Position numbers and translations under genes: made by a program
The notes under the pieces: model-generated
The model's database searches: none
Seen by the model: the letters and a program-made list of their open reading frames with translations, nothing else
What the model was told of the DNA's origin: nothing
Part shown: positions 11,131 to 24,639 of the stretch, piece by piece
Numbering within the stretch: position 1 is the stretch's first letter
How the letters are laid out: each line of letters opens with the position of its first letter
Assembly (NCBI GenBank): GCA_033439265.1
Contig: JAVTVX010000026.1
Coordinates: 12,897,001 to 12,961,000, forward strand
Reading direction: 5' to 3'
Length of the DNA: 64,000 nt
Source of the DNA: Dillenia suffruticosa
Taxonomy: Eukaryota > Streptophyta > Magnoliopsida > Dilleniales > Dilleniaceae

Positions 11131-14100
11131 ATGACTAGTTTTAGCCACGGTGGAGGCTTGTTTTTGACGGCGTTGTTTTGTTCAAATTACGAAAATGTTG
11201 ATCTTGTTTCGGATCCCCAAAGTTGGAAGTGTTTTTTGTCACACAATTTTTTTTTCTTTTTTCTCGCATAAATTATCTTGATTAAATAATTATATTAAAT
11301 TTAATTAAATTTGATTTAAATCTTATTATTATTCCTTTGACCTATTTTTTCTATATACAAAATATAAATTTAAAATTTTAATTAAAAAAACTCATATTTA
11401 ATTATTGATTCGATTAGATATTAGTAAACATTGTCTCCGCATTTCATGCACATTAATACCTCACATATTTTATAAGCTCATATTTATTTAATTTTCTCAT
11501 TAGGAATTTTTTATAAAAAAAAATTTAATTATATTAATAAAATATAAATAATTTTTATTTTGATTCAATTAGAGGTAAGTCTTGCTCAACAAATAATAGC
11601 TCTATTAACTCGAACAGAATTACTTGGTCATCTGGTTGTCTCGATTCATGAGACCTACAAAAAGACCACCGAAAGGTGATTCGATGAGAAAAGCTTCAAT
11701 GAGAAAAGCTTGAGAACTATTTTCGAAAGAAAGGAAACAGACTGATGGCCAAAGAAAGCAAGGGGCACTGTATACTTGTGTATTCTGTGTATGTCAAGAG
11801 AACTTATATGGACGGTAGGTGTATTAAAATTCATATATTTTTTATTTGTGAGAGCCGTATGTATGCGAAGTGATAAAATTTTAATTTTTTTATGAGAGTA
11901 TCTCGAGATTTCAAGAAATCCGATCGCAAGACTTTCAAAGATTACTAAATTTTACTCATTTAGGGATTTCAGATCGTCACGGAAATCGTTTTCCTTATCG
12001 ACCACAATTGTAGATTTTCTTTTCATTTACATATGATTCTTCCCAACTTTTTAGGGAAGTGAATATCTACTTAACAAATTGAATAGTTGACATGGAGCAC
12101 CAAGAAGAATTGGGGATCAATCAGTTGAAGTGCCGAGCAGTTGGCTTATCAAGAGAGAAGTGGTCGGTAAATACCGAAAGGGTTTACTATCGCTCATTGG
12201 TCTAGCCACCTTTGAAACCCATATCACTCCGATCATGTATCATCGGATTCGTATTTATAATATTTTTAACTAAAAAATTTAACTGATCATGTCAATTTAA
12301 CGTCACATCAATATGCTTCGATTTAAGGGAATTACTCTTAAAGTTTTAGGTAAGGTGAACATAGAAGATCAAATCTCTTTTACTAAATACAGTTTAAAAG
12401 TGATTTCAAAACATTATTTATATTTTTAGAACTATAATTAGTATCTTATCTTTTTTATAACATTAATAAACTATATATTTTAACTATATTTCAATTTACA
12501 TGTTACTCGATAAAGGATAATATTTTTATATAATTATTAAATAAATTAGAGTTACCACTTAAACTCTAATTAACTCTTTCTAGAATTCTGGGGATGCACT
12601 GATAGTCAAATAATGTTTGCTACATAATTAAAAAAAAAAACAGAAAAGAAAAGAAAAAATCTTATAAACAAGTACTCATGATCATTTTCATGATATCCCA
12701 AAATATGGGTTCAAGCTGTAATTGTTTATTTAAACTATTAATGGCCTATTTGAAAAAAAAATGATTTTTAGGCATTAATGAAATTAGATAAAATTTTTAA
12801 CAAAAACGATTAACATTATAACAATTTTTGTTCGTTTTATAGAGAATCCTAATTTTTATATGAAAATTTTAATATTGTAATAAAATATTTAATTTTAATT
12901 AAAAAATATATAAGTCATGCTAAACTAAAAAACTTAAATTAAATTAAAACAAATTATGGTTTTCCAAAGATTTGACTTCAATATAGAGAACGTGGGCATT
13001 GGATGAGATTATTTTGTGACACGTTTTATAAGGACAAATGTATTAACTAATTGGGTCTAAGTCTAACCAAGAGAGTTAAGGCATTTTTTTTAATAAAAAA
13101 AAATTAATTTATTGAAAATTGTTACTAGTCCTTTGTTGGCCCCGCACGAAGTTTTGGTTAAGACACAATATGGAATTTCTTTGTATTTGGTGGAAAGGAA
13201 GGGATGGAGAAAGGAAAAGAGAACAAGCAATTCCAAGTTCCAACCATAGACCCATTCCATTCCCGCAAATACAAAGAATTCATGGAGGTGGACCAATCGA
13301 CACTTTTGCTTTAATAGTTCTAGTTCCATATTTGGACGAGAGTAAGATGGAGAAGGAAAATAGTAAATTATTTGTTAAGCTCTTAAATTATGTCTTAATT
13401 AATAATAAGATTTTTGACTTTTATTTATTATATCTAAGATTTCATACTTTAGTTTTATTTATTTTTTTAATTATATATGATAGACTTTAATTCAAAATAA
13501 AAAAAAGAATAATAACAGTTGAATTATAATTTATTAAGATATTTTTATTTTAAAATATATAATATTTTTATAATGTCATATAAAATGACTTATAACTGAC
13601 ACTTTTTTCCTTATCCCCACCTTAAGTCAAATCTTAAGTCATTTTATGGGGCATTATCAATTTTGCTGGCCAACATCAATTTTTCTCTATTTTTATACGG
13701 AAAATGTCATGGGCAATAGATGGTAGTGTAGATTTGAAAGTTGACGAGAGATTATTGAATATAGAAACTTTAGTTCTATAGACAGTTTCGTACTTTTTCT
13801 TTATTTATTTATTTTTATATCTTAACACATTTAACTGTTTTATTATGGTGCTAAAAGATTCCAAAGACAAGGAGGAAAAAAATTTTTCATAGGCAGTTTT
13901 GTAAAATTTTCCAAAGTCTTGTAATCTCACGATGCTTATCGCAATATATGTACGAAAAAAAAGAAAATTATAATTTAATCTGAACTTTTTATGCCAAAGA
14001 AGGGGCATTAAAGTAATAGCCAGAATGGTAGGAAACACCGGTAAATATTTTTTGCCCTTTTTAAAAAACCAATTATTTCTAAAAATGGGGAGGGTGTGAA

Positions 14101-14327
14101 AAAATGGTGCACCTGTGAACGAAAAAAAAAAAAAAAAGAAAAAGATTGAGAGTAAAACGATGCCTCTTGTGGTGGGCCTCTTTTTTTTTTTTTTTTTTAA
14201 TTTTATTTTTTCTTCCTTGCATAGAGTTGCGTTTTAGCAACAACTTGCCACTGAGAGGTACCATTGTCGGACCGGAGGTGGCGTTGAGACGTACGTGTTG
14301 TTGGGATAAATGAGATAGGTACGTTCG
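11131..14327. other. AT-rich intergenic DNA
   Basis: No gene supported. The composition is strongly AT-rich with many poly(A)/poly(T) runs. Small ORFs at 13090-13490 on both strands and 13805-14038 lack domains or splice context. A stretch near 11570-11830 is less AT-rich and holds the near repeat ATGAGAAAAGCTT, but I cannot identify its origin. Confidence 0.5.
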
Positions 14328-14488
14328 TTCCTTAATCAGTTTAAGAATTTAATTTTTTCTGGATATAGAAAAAATAATATTAAAAAATTCATTCTCACAA
14401 AATAAGTATTGTGATGGTCAATCTAGATTAGTCGATGAGAATATTCAGATATTGGTTGGTGGTGGAACAATGATACATAAAAAAAATT
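14328..14488 (+). repeat. Degenerate copy of the poly(A) SINE family
   Basis: The sequence follows that of 2938-3090 in order: TTAATCAG, a GGATATAGAAAAAATAAT block (TGGGTATGGAAAAAATAAT in the other copy), ATGGTCAATCTAGATTAGTCG and a final ATTGGTTGGTGG before a short A run. Many C-to-T and G-to-A differences suggest an old, methylation-decayed copy. Confidence 0.6.
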
Positions 14489-14611
14489 TGTCGAACCGGA
14501 GGAACTCATTCAATATAGGCCCTGATGCCTTGAATGGGCCTGATGCCTTGAATGGGCCCGATATAGGCAGGGATTGGACTAGACCCATTAAGAGTAACAA
14601 AAGCAACGGAC

Positions 14612-15170
14612 CGATGCCTGGGCTTGGTTTCAATGGTGTTTTATGGGACGGTAAATGAGATAATGGGAGTTATCCTATTATCCCTCAAATTACCATAATG
14701 CCCCTCTTGGGTATACTAATCCAATATCTCTCACTTGCGCATGAGAATATTTCATATCCGTCACAAGATCGCAACTCATGCAATCCATTATATCACCCTG
14801 CTGAACTTTCATACATGATTGGACATCATACGACCGGCGAGTATACCTGCAAGCAAAAACTACTCGATACACCTATTATAATGATCGAAAAGTCACGGTT
14901 AGTATAAAAAATAACTCGCTGCACCCCACATTTAAGACTAATTACATCTATCGAGCTATTTTCCTCATCGAAAGTAATCCCCAATAGACGTCCGACTGTG
15001 TATCCACTATTATATTTACATCCCAACATGGATACGTATAATCGGCATGCTGGTAAATATAACACAATGACATAATGTCAATTGATTTTCCTTTTCCCAA
15101 ACTCAAATCTATTAGCCTCAATTAAGCTGCTTTCCTAGACCTGTCCCTCAGACCTCAATTTATCCTCAGC
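14612..15170. repeat. Left arm of ~0.5 kb inverted repeat around copia relic
   Basis: This arm is the reverse complement of 18495-19045 with scattered differences. Shared landmarks are GTTTTATGGGA at the outer edge, TTTGAGGGATAATAGG-like and GGGCATTATGG blocks, CATCCCAACATGGAT, and ACAGGTCTAGGAAA at the inner edge. Its outer limit could be placed only to about 20 bp and no target-site duplication was recognised. Just outside lies a short tandem GATGCCTTGAATGGGCC duplication (around 14522-14556). Confidence 0.7.
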
Positions 15171-18100
15171 CTAGGATATACTCTGTCAATTTGGAAATTT
15201 TATAATTTCTATTCATTACGACAATTCTTTAATTGGTTCTATTTTGGTCCGTGAGGGACTAAATGCACTGGAAGTAATTCTTTTCAATGGTTTTTCTTGT
15301 TATCCTCCTAGTGTGAGAGAGAATGAACCGGTTAGTAGTGAGTGATCTATAGGACCCGCTAACCAGTCTTGCCTAGATGGCAAACTTACAAGAAAACCAT
15401 TCGACATAATAATGAGAGCTGGGATTCCATTGTAGTCGGTTCACTCCAACATCCATGGCCTTATGAACGTGAGAACCTGAAATGGTATTGGGTACTCTAT
15501 TACGTTAAAAAATAATTACACGCGTTTCGGTTACATTTATCTGATCTCGCGCAAGTCTGAGGCATTGAGGTGCCTCAGGAAGTTATTAGCGAAATTGAAA
15601 ATCAGTTAAACTTGAGAGTGGAGGCTCTCAAAACTGATTGAGGATGCAAGTATTTGTCTGAAGAGCTCTGTTTCAAGAAGGGTATTGCGAGAAACTGACT
15701 ATTCCTTGCTACTCAGTGGAGTAGAGTAGCTGTGGGAACGAAATAGGACTTTGTTTGAGATGGTAAGGCCGATAATGACGCAAACCAATTTACTCGTTTC
15801 CCATTGGGGAGATGCATTATTGGTTACAGTTTACATCCTCAATCGTGTTCCATTAAAACCCGTAATCAGTACTTCATATAAGCTTTGGACAGAAAGGCAT
15901 ACTGACCTTAGTCATTTGAGATTATGGGGTTGTGTCACGTATGTTCACTATTTCTTGTATTTACACGGTGAGCTAGGCCTACGAGAAAAGAGATATATCT
16001 CTATCAGATACCAAGAACACTCTGTGAGGAATGCGTTCTAGGTGAACATACGGACGACACTCACTGATATTGAGTCTCATGATACCGAGTTTCTTGAAAG
16101 TGATTTTTCTATGAGAGGTGAAATCAATTGAGACTTTACCTCCTATGAGATAGATGAGCCTAACGGTTAGCTGATCCTAGTGGGAGCAATCCATTTAGAG
16201 GTAAAAAGATTTTCCCTCATCTTAAGAGTAGTCGATGATACATATCTAACCGTCTCTTCCCGATTGAGGGAGAGGCTCTGAGTATAACTCTTGAGGGTTA
16301 CAAGAAATCTTTAACTGTCCTAGAGGCTCTTGAGGGTTCTGCGGACGACCATTGGTTTGAGGTCATGGATAAGAGAAGGAGTTGAAGAAAATCAACGGGA
16401 TCTGAGATCTAGTTGATTTGCCTGAAGGTAGTAGGGCCATGGGAACATGTGGGTTCTCAACGTCAAGAAAAAGGCCGACAGATCGATGTAGAGGTACAAG
16501 GCCCATCTGATAACCAGGGGTTACTCAGGCTAAGGTCGAGATTATCTCGATTCGTTTACTTTTAGCGATAGTCACGGACATTGATCTGGAGTGAGACCAG
16601 ATGGACGTTGCGACTGTCTTCCTGAGTGGGAGTTTTGGATGAGGGGGTCTACAAGAAACAGTCATCTGACGTTATTCCTATAGATCAAGATGATGAGGTC
16701 TGTTGACTTCGGAAGTCGACATATGACCTTAATCATCAATCCAGGCAGTAGCGTTTGAGATTTCACTAGGAGGTGATATTTCACGATTCCGTGATAATCG
16801 AGGAGGATCATCACTTATACCTTATACGTTCTCATGACTTTTATGATCATGTTTTTATATGTGAATACATTCTGTTGACTGAGAATAACAAAGAGTATTT
16901 GATGACCACGATGACATGGATATTGTCGAGTCTTGATGTGAAGGACATGGGAGAGACTAAGTTCTTTGTCGAAGTTAAGATCCAGAGGGATCACTCGAGA
17001 CAGGTGTTGACTCTTTCACAGGAGTCCAACATCAATGGAGTTCTCGAACGCTTCGAGAAGAATGATTGTAACTCTAGAGATACTCTTATCGCTAAAATGT
17101 TAAAATCTAATTCTTGATATATACCTTATGACTTAGAAAAGGACAAGGGAAATGAATAGAATCCCTTGTTCCAATGCATTGAATACTCTGATGTATGCAG
17201 TATTGCGTACACGATCAGACGTTTGCTTTGTAGTCAGTATGGTAATTAGGTATTGATCGAATCCTAGAAGGGATCACTGGAGAGCAGTGAAAGGATTCTG
17301 AGACATCTCGAGAAAACTGTGGACCTCTCCTTGTGTTACGGAGGAGGTGATTTGCATTTTATTAGATATTCAGTACCGACTGGGTTGACGATCTGAATGT
17401 ACGCAAATCGATATCAGGTTTTGCTATCTTAGAGTAGCAAGAAACAAACCTACATATCTCTATCTATGATAGAGGCTGAGCTTGTGGTACACTTAGTGGC
17501 AGCTCATGAGAGTGTTAGGCTCCGGAAGTTTCCAGATCACTTAGGGGTTGTGACAGACGGTGGGAGGCCAGTGGTTGATTTATTAAGAAAATCAGGCCGC
17601 CCTTGACCACACTTGAGACCCTAAGTGTCAGTAAGTTCAAACACATTGATACCTAATACTACGTTATGAGAGACATCACCGAGAAGGGTGAAGTGACAAA
17701 TTAAGTACACTATTATATAGCGTGTTGGCTGATCTCTTCAATAAAGTCATTATGAGAGATTCCTGTATGAGATATAGGAATCATTGGGTTTGCATGTACA
17801 TTGACATTTTTCACTATGTACTGATACTTATTGTGTTATATATATATGACATGTGTGCATGGTTGAGTCATGATTTTATTTATTGCACTACTTTAATTGT
17901 CATATATTTTGTGATTTATTGTGATAAATGATATGTCAGGCAGGCGTGGTCGACTCTCTCACATGAGTGACCACCTCTAGCTCTGAGTGAGAGAAGATAA
18001 GACAGTTTCTAGTTGTAAGAGACTCTAAGAGTGGTCCTACTAGAATATAAGTCGCCCTAATACGTGTCCAGGATGAGGTCATATGCTATATGACCGGTAT

Positions 18101-18494
18101 TGACGTACCCACATCCATATTGCCTGTAAGTAAACAAGTTTGAGATCTCAAATATCACCTATGACTAGTGATATAGTCTCTGAGTTACTCTCTCTGAGAT
18201 CTCTGGGTAAAATCTTATATCTAGACTGAGTTCCATACCTGTACAGTGTTAGAGAAATCTGACATATGCCCTTTGAGAGATGGGGAAATAACACTGTGAC
18301 ACGCGTTTCATACCGCGTATGATATGTCGACCAGGGATAGTGGGAACATAATTTTGAGACATTGATATTATTTAGATCCCCGTTCTCATTGTGTGAGACC
18401 CGAAATCCATTAGGTGGGATCTTTTGTACCCTTATCGCTTTCGGCTATTTATAGAAGTCTTGGCTCAATATTGCTACTTTAGTCTGTTTACCGA
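15171..18494 (+). mobile_element. Decayed Ty1/copia retrotransposon interior (integrase, RT, RNase H remnants)
   Basis: Reading the + strand in changing frames gives a copia pol order. The integrase end lies around 15730-16040, with the family-typical HWGDAL and LWGC motifs. Reverse transcriptase remnants lie around 16560-17110 (DVKDMGETKFF, corresponding to the LLDMK.LG..KYFLG region). RNase H remnants lie around 17180-17740, ending in a LADLFNK motif. Many stops and frameshifts interrupt it, and gag, protease and the integrase core are absent. It cannot encode a working product. It lies between two inverted copies of a 0.5-kb sequence instead of direct LTRs. From 17941 to 18494 the sequence is non-coding. 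Confidence 0.8.
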
Positions 18495-19045
18495 TGACCC
18501 AGAAGATAAATTGAGATTTGAAGGACAGGTCTAGGAAAACAGCTGAATTGAGGCTAATAGATTCGAGTTTGGGAAAAAAAACCAATTGACATTATATCAT
18601 TGTGTTGTATTCACTGGTATGCCTATCATGCTTATCCATGTTGGGATGTAAGCATAATAGTGGATACACAGTCGGACATTTATTGAGGATTACTTTCGAT
18701 GATAAAAATAGCTCGATGGATATAATTAGTCTTGGATCTGAGGTGCAGCGAGTTATTTTTTATACTAACCGTAACTTCTCGATCATTCTAACAGTTGTAT
18801 CGAGTAGTCTTTGCTTACAGGTATACTTGTCGGTCGCACGATATCCAATCATGTATGAAAGTCCAGTAGGGTGATATAATGGATTGCATGAATTGCGATC
18901 TTGTGACGGATATGAAATACCTTCATGTGCAAGTGGAAGATATTGGATTAGTATGCCCAAGAGGGACATTATGGTAATTTGAGGGATGATGGGGTAACTC
19001 CCATGATTCCATTTACCATCCCATAAAACATCATTAAGAAACTCC
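18495..19045. repeat. Right arm of ~0.5 kb inverted repeat around copia relic
   Basis: Reverse complement partner of 14612-15170. Inside the arm, the ORFs on both strands mirror those of the left arm, which confirms that the repeat rather than a gene explains them. Confidence 0.7.
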
Positions 19046-20009
19046 CAAATGAACCTCCAAGGATAACCTATGTGAGAGTGGCTCTCCTTCTTCCAAGGCA
19101 GTGAGATGCTCATCCTTTGTGTGAAAGCAGCCATGTGGAAAGAAGAGAGGCTAGGGTTTGAGGGTCGGAGATTTTCGAGTAGGAAAATCTCCCTAGTTAG
19201 AGGATTCACCGGACTTAGATTGAGGCGTTGTGATATTGCGGTAGTGATTCGATTAATATTGTGATCACCATCCCGATCGTGAGATCCGATAGAGGGACAT
19301 GTCATTCGATTGATTTTGAAGATCTACATATTGAGATATTCCGATCATTTTAATTTTTTTAAAATTATTGTATACTTCTATTGTGCACGAATGAGTCACA
19401 AAAAAAAAATCCAACAAATGGTCTACCGAAAACCCCTTCTCTTTTCGCAACATAAAAAAGCGAATTTCCACCGGAAAAAAAGAACATAAAAAGGCGAATG
19501 GATTTGATCAAACCTGTGATTGCAGTCCCAAAGCAATATCAAGAAGTCAATCTCCTTCCTCTCTGTGGTCCAAAGGCTAATTTTTGTACGGAAGCAATTA
19601 ATTAAGGTTAAACCTGACTGCTCAAATAATAGATTTATACTCAGTTGAAGTAGAGTTCAAGCCACCTTAACACTCCAAATTTACTAAGTATTACTTTGCA
19701 TTATTGGATGGAAAAATTGGTTTTATGGTTCCTTAGCTAATTCTGTATATAGGGTTTGTTATCATGTTAATTCAATCCACTTCAATTAGTATCATTGTTG
19801 CCCATCATGGCCTTGACCTCCTAAAATTTGAATTGTTTATGGCTGCAGAGAATCTTAGTGTGAAATTGAAGTGCCAAGAAGGGTATGTAATTGTAGATTT
19901 CTCTCTATCCCTTGAAACAATAATGCAAGAAACCGTAACATTCCCATTAAATGTATCCTAGTCCTTGTTTTTATGGGTTCATAATGGTTTTTGTTCCATA
20001 TGATGAGGG
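19046..20009. other. Intergenic, nothing recognised
   Basis: AT-rich sequence with no supportable gene. A small ORF at 19764-19961 has no recognised domain. A [19 protein letters not shown] stretch near 19430-19450 was noted without an assignment. Confidence 0.4.
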
Positions 20010-21303
20010 TGTAACAACTAGAGTTAGTGGTTAATTATAATTAAAAATATTAGTTAGTAGTTAATACATTAATTAGTAATTAATAAAAATAGTTAAGTAG
20101 TTAGTAGGAATAGTATAAATAGTAATGTCAAAACATGTATTAGTATGAAATTGAATATAATGAAATGTAATCTCTCTTTCTCTCTTGTATTCTTCCTCTC
20201 TTTTTTTCTATAGTCTTTCTCTTTCTATCTCTTAATTCTCTCTCTTTCTCTCTCTTTTTCTATCTCTCTCTATTCATTTTTCTCTCTCTAGAGAGGATTG
20301 TTACAAATTGGTATGAGAGCATTCTTTCCTTGACAGAATCCTAATCATAGCAGAAGTTGATTGGTTTGAAGAATTTGAAAAGAACAGGAACTTCATAGGC
20401 AAGAATCGAAGAAAAAAAGGGAAGAATTCGATAAGAGGATGGACACTATCATGGCAAGGATTAATGACAAATTCAACATTATATTGAAAATGTTTAGTAT
20501 CGATGAAGATATCAAAAGTTCGATGGAAAATGAATGAAAAGAAATTGGAAAGCAATGAAACAACTCAAGTGACGAATGAAACAATATCAACACACATGAA
20601 AAAACAAGATATTGATATATTTTTTGAGTCTTCCATTCTATCCACTTCTAGTTAAAAAATGTTAAAGGTGGAAGAAAAATCACAAATGACTAAAGAAGAA
20701 CATATTAATGAAGCAAGATTTCAATTGTCTAAGAAAGAAGTTCTTGATGGTGGATACGTGTCAAACTTTCTAAAAATTGAATTTCTATTGTTCGTTGGGA
20801 AAAATCATTCACAAAAAAAAAAATCAAGAAATGTCTCTATCAAGTTCTCTCATTTCTATTTTTCTCTCACTACTCTTCATGTAACTCAAGTCATATCGAT
20901 TGTTCATTTTCATCATCTTATCTTTCAACACAAATATAAACCATGGTTCAAGATTTATAGATTCAAGTTTTAATTCTTGATTTTTTTTTTCCATCCTGAG
21001 GACAATGATGTTTTTAAGGGGGAAATATTGTAACAACTAGGGTTAGTGGTTAATCATAGTTAGAAATATTAGTTAGTAGTTAATGTATTAGTTAGTAATT
21101 AATAGAAATAGTTAAATAATTAGTAAAAATAGTATAAATAGTAATGTCAAAATATGTATTAGTATGTAATTGAATATAATGAAATGTAATCTCTCTCTTG
21201 TATTCTTCCTCTCTTTTTCTCTTTAGTTTTTTTTTTCTATCTCTTAATTCTCTCTCTTTCTATCTCTTTATATATTTTTTCCTTTATAAAGAGGATTGTT
21301 ACA
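20010..21303 (+). mobile_element. Small non-autonomous LTR retrotransposon (TRIM/LARD-like)
   Basis: Two direct repeats, 20010-20305 and 21029-21303, both begin TGTAACAACTAG and end TTGTTACA, with about 90% similarity by eye apart from CT-repeat length. Three bases after the first LTR is TGGTATGAGAGC (20309-20320), one mismatch from the initiator-Met tRNA primer-binding site TGGTATCAGAGC. Just before the second LTR is the purine tract AAGGGGGAAA. The 723-bp interior holds only a decayed gag-like leader with several stops and no pol, so transposition would need enzymes from another element. The flanks (GAGGG and TACGG) give no exact target-site duplication. Confidence 0.85.
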
Positions 21304-22989
21304 TACGGGTGTCCTTAGTATGCAACCTTCTCGTCCTCTTTTTGATCAAATCAGCCTGCTGTGAAGCACTTTTTCTGTCCTCGAGCACCAGTGTCACCAC
21401 TTTTGATCCACAAAAGCAGAGTCACCCTTCTTTTCATTAACTTTACCCTTCTCCGTTCACAAACTTCAAACCTGTTTGGTGATGCCTTGTTGGGGACATT
21501 CCACGAATGAACTTCTTCCCCGTATCCAATATCATGTAGTTATTTATTTGAATTTTAAATTTAAGCTGTTCTTTGTAATAAAATCTTAATTATGGAATTA
21601 AAAATATAAATAATATATACTTTAGGTTAACATACAAACTCCTAATAAATTATCATTTGGCTGTACTAAATGCTTAACTATATAAATATGATATCCATAT
21701 CTTAATTAATAAATATAAATCAATATTTTATCTACTATCTATCTAATATATATATATATATATATATATATGAGAAGATTTGTATTTATAATTTAATTTC
21801 TCAGCACGATCTATTCCGATATTTTCTCTATTAACTAATATTTTTCTTGTTTAAAATTGTTCTTCAAATGTCATATCTACACACACAAACTTACAATTAG
21901 GAAATAAAAATAGAAAATTGAGCATATAAAAATTTTAGAAATTTTATCGAATGCAATTTTGAGTTATCTTTAAAGATTTCCAAATATTTGGAAATTAACT
22001 CAATTTTTGAACAGGAGACTGCTATTTAAATCCTAAGGTTTTTGTGTTCAACTTTTAAATATAACTCAAAATTACATTCAATTAACATTCCCAATTACCC
22101 AAAATTAAATAGCATATAAGATGTTACTCAAATTGGCAAATAGAGTAAACATTTAGAGTAGGTTCCACCAATAAATATAAAAATTTAATGGTTTAATATA
22201 TTCATGGTATAATTTACGCACTAAAGATGTTTTTGCGACAAGACAATAATACAGAAATGGCGTAATAGGTCAAACCTTTTTAATTAAAAATAGTAAAAAT
22301 TACCTAAAAAACATCAGTTGAATTTTTAGTCTAATTTCATCATTATCTCTTAAAATACTATTTAACGTTGTTATTTTTTTTGTCTCGAATTATTTCTAGA
22401 TTAGAGCATCGAGTTTTTAGTGATTAAATCTTTTGTTGCTGGTATCCATAACATATCCTTTTGCAGTGTACACTTTCAAATTTCTAAAAAAAGAACCCAA
22501 TAAAACTAAATTATTTATAGAAATTATCTAAGATGAGAGAAAATTCACACGAAAAGTCTTTTGTATTTGAATGACAAACCATTATTAAACAGAGATTTTA
22601 ATAACTAAGAGTATCATCAAATCACCTTGAAATTGTATCAGGTTTGTTACCAAATCCCTCACCATTTCAATTTTCAAAAAGTTTTTATTTATTTGTGCTG
22701 ATAGGCAGCTAGCGATTCGGTCCCTAAGCCACAAGGCATTTTTCAAATATAATGTATTTATTAAATTGATACTACCGACTTAACAGCGAAAACTTTTCCT
22801 ATTTATGTGAGATCCTAATTCTTTTATAATCATCCAATAAGAAAGAAAATCCCAATAAAAAAATCCATGACAAGTTCAAATTTTCGTTAACCCCTTAAGA
22901 TTCTAATTCTTTGGTATTCTCAATAAAGAAGGAAACCTTTATTAAATTTTAAATCTCCCTTAATCTTGAGGAATTTTAAATTTTTAAAA
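21304..22989. other. AT-rich intergenic DNA with (TA)n
   Basis: No gene seen. A TA dinucleotide repeat of about 13 units lies near 21746-21771. The rest is AT-rich, with no domain-bearing ORF. Confidence 0.5.
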
Positions 22990-23740
22990 AATTTTTGACC
23001 ACAATCTCTACTATTTCAGAAGACTTCATACAAAAGAAAATGGGTTTTCGACATCTCTTAGAAGGCTATATATACAAAGTAAAGGTAATCCATCAGGTCA
23101 AGTCTACATACCCACCACAGGGAGCACGACCACAATTATACAACTATACACTCAACCCACAACGAGAGAGAGGTATGATTTCATGTCCAATTCTACACCA
23201 TCAGAGATACGGTTTTATGGTTAATTATACACTTCAGATGTATAATTTCATACCCCATTTTATACACCATCAGAGATACGATTTCGTACTTAATTATATC
23301 CACGTAATACGTTTATCATCTCTCTATGCATACATACATCACACACAGGGTCATGTTCATGGCTTTCTACACAATACACACAGGGACAAATTCTAGATAC
23401 ATAGCACAAGACTATATCCGAGACTTCTCAGTCTTTCTATTATCACTCTATCTAACTTGAACGTTGGAATTCCTCCACCAGGTCAATACCGGTGGGTTTT
23501 TGCAAGTTTATCCATTGGTGACGACCCAACCGACACACCGGCATCGGTCAACTCTATATACGGCACACAGAGGCAGCATGCGTCAGAATTCCATCGCTGG
23601 ATTAGTCTAGGTGGGGTTTTTACAGGTTTCCCACTAGCAATGATCCAGCAGAGGAATGAATGTCCAACTCCTTGGCTAGTTACACATACATTTTGCAAGA
23701 CCAAAGACCCCCACTTTTAGGGAAGTCTTTACCACCCAAT
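22990..23740 (+). repeat. LTR/leader-like sequence of a Tat-type retroelement
   Basis: Near 23452 the sequence reads AACTTGAACGTTGGAATTCC, then CGGTGGG and a TTTTGCAAG stretch. A similar block, AACTTGAGCGTTGGAGTTCC, lies at 29394-29413. As I recall, such a motif sits near the ends of many plant Tat-lineage LTRs. The two copies flank the decayed Tat pol, but their remaining sequences do not align well by eye, so they may come from different elements. The region also holds a near-repeat, CACCATCAGAGATACG (23197 and 23267). Confidence 0.4.
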
Positions 23741-24639
23741 ACTACTTTGTAGTGTTCTAGTATTCGTAATTGGTTGTTCTAATATGGAATTTTGCCTTAT
23801 ACTTCTCGTACCAATAATATTTCTATTTTACATGTTTTGTCACTCCTTCATAGCATTTTGATCATGTCGAATGCACAACAACCAAAAATAATTCCTAACC
23901 ACAACCACACTCAATGAGGTCAAATTGTCATCCCTTGCAACACCATTTTGGGTCGACCTGGCTTGGACACCTTAGAAGCATTACCAAACTCAAGCACATG
24001 ATGGTCAAGTTCAGGATAACTCTCGGTATCAGAGCGCACAGCTATGATCCGGATCCATTGAATGGCTCGGTTTAATAATTTTTACCCACAACCTATTATT
24101 ACTTTAACAGTATTTTAATACTCTTAACCAATCGTCCTAATCCTGAATCTTGTCTTATGATTATTATACCAATAATATCTTTATTTTAATAATTTCTTTT
24201 TCTTTTTATTTTTTTTGAAACCATATAATAGTCTATAAATGGACAGTTGCCTATCTGTAGCTATCCATCTCACTGCCACTGTTTTTCGAAAACTATTGTT
24301 TGATCTACTTACTAGACGAGATAGATCACCGAATATGAATTTATGATCTATTGTCTTCTTTGCCAATGATAATAATAAATGAAAATTAACAATTAAATTT
24401 TTATAAACGATTCAGCTATACAAGAGAAGCAAACGTACGTAAAAGATGAAAAACATTATGGGTGAACTCGATAGTTGCAATTTATTGAAAATTATTTGTT
24501 ACAAATTGGTTGAATTATTTATTGTTGAAAATTGTCAATTTGATAAGAATTGTAATATTTATTATATATTCAATTCGATTTCGTTATTCAGAGTAGACAC
24601 AATTGAAATATTTCCTACTAGAGTACAGAAAAAATTTAA
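23741..24639. other. Degenerate repeat with tRNA-iMet PBS-like site
   Basis: No gene. Two diverged direct repeats are visible (about 23735-23840 and 24085-24195), both containing an ACCAATAATAT.T.TATTTTA block. Between them, at 24031, is CGGTATCAGAGC, one base from the initiator-Met primer-binding site used by LTR elements. This could be the 5' remnant of another retroelement. The remainder is AT-rich. Confidence 0.35.

Noticed and set aside
11570..11830. Possible organelle-derived insertion
   Set aside because: Composition differs from the neighbours and some wording seemed familiar, but I could not match it to any chloroplast or mitochondrial gene.
13119..13490. 123-codon ORF in AT-rich intergenic DNA
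   Set aside because: No domain or start context, an AT-driven Ile/Leu/Phe-rich tail, and a competing ORF on the other strand.
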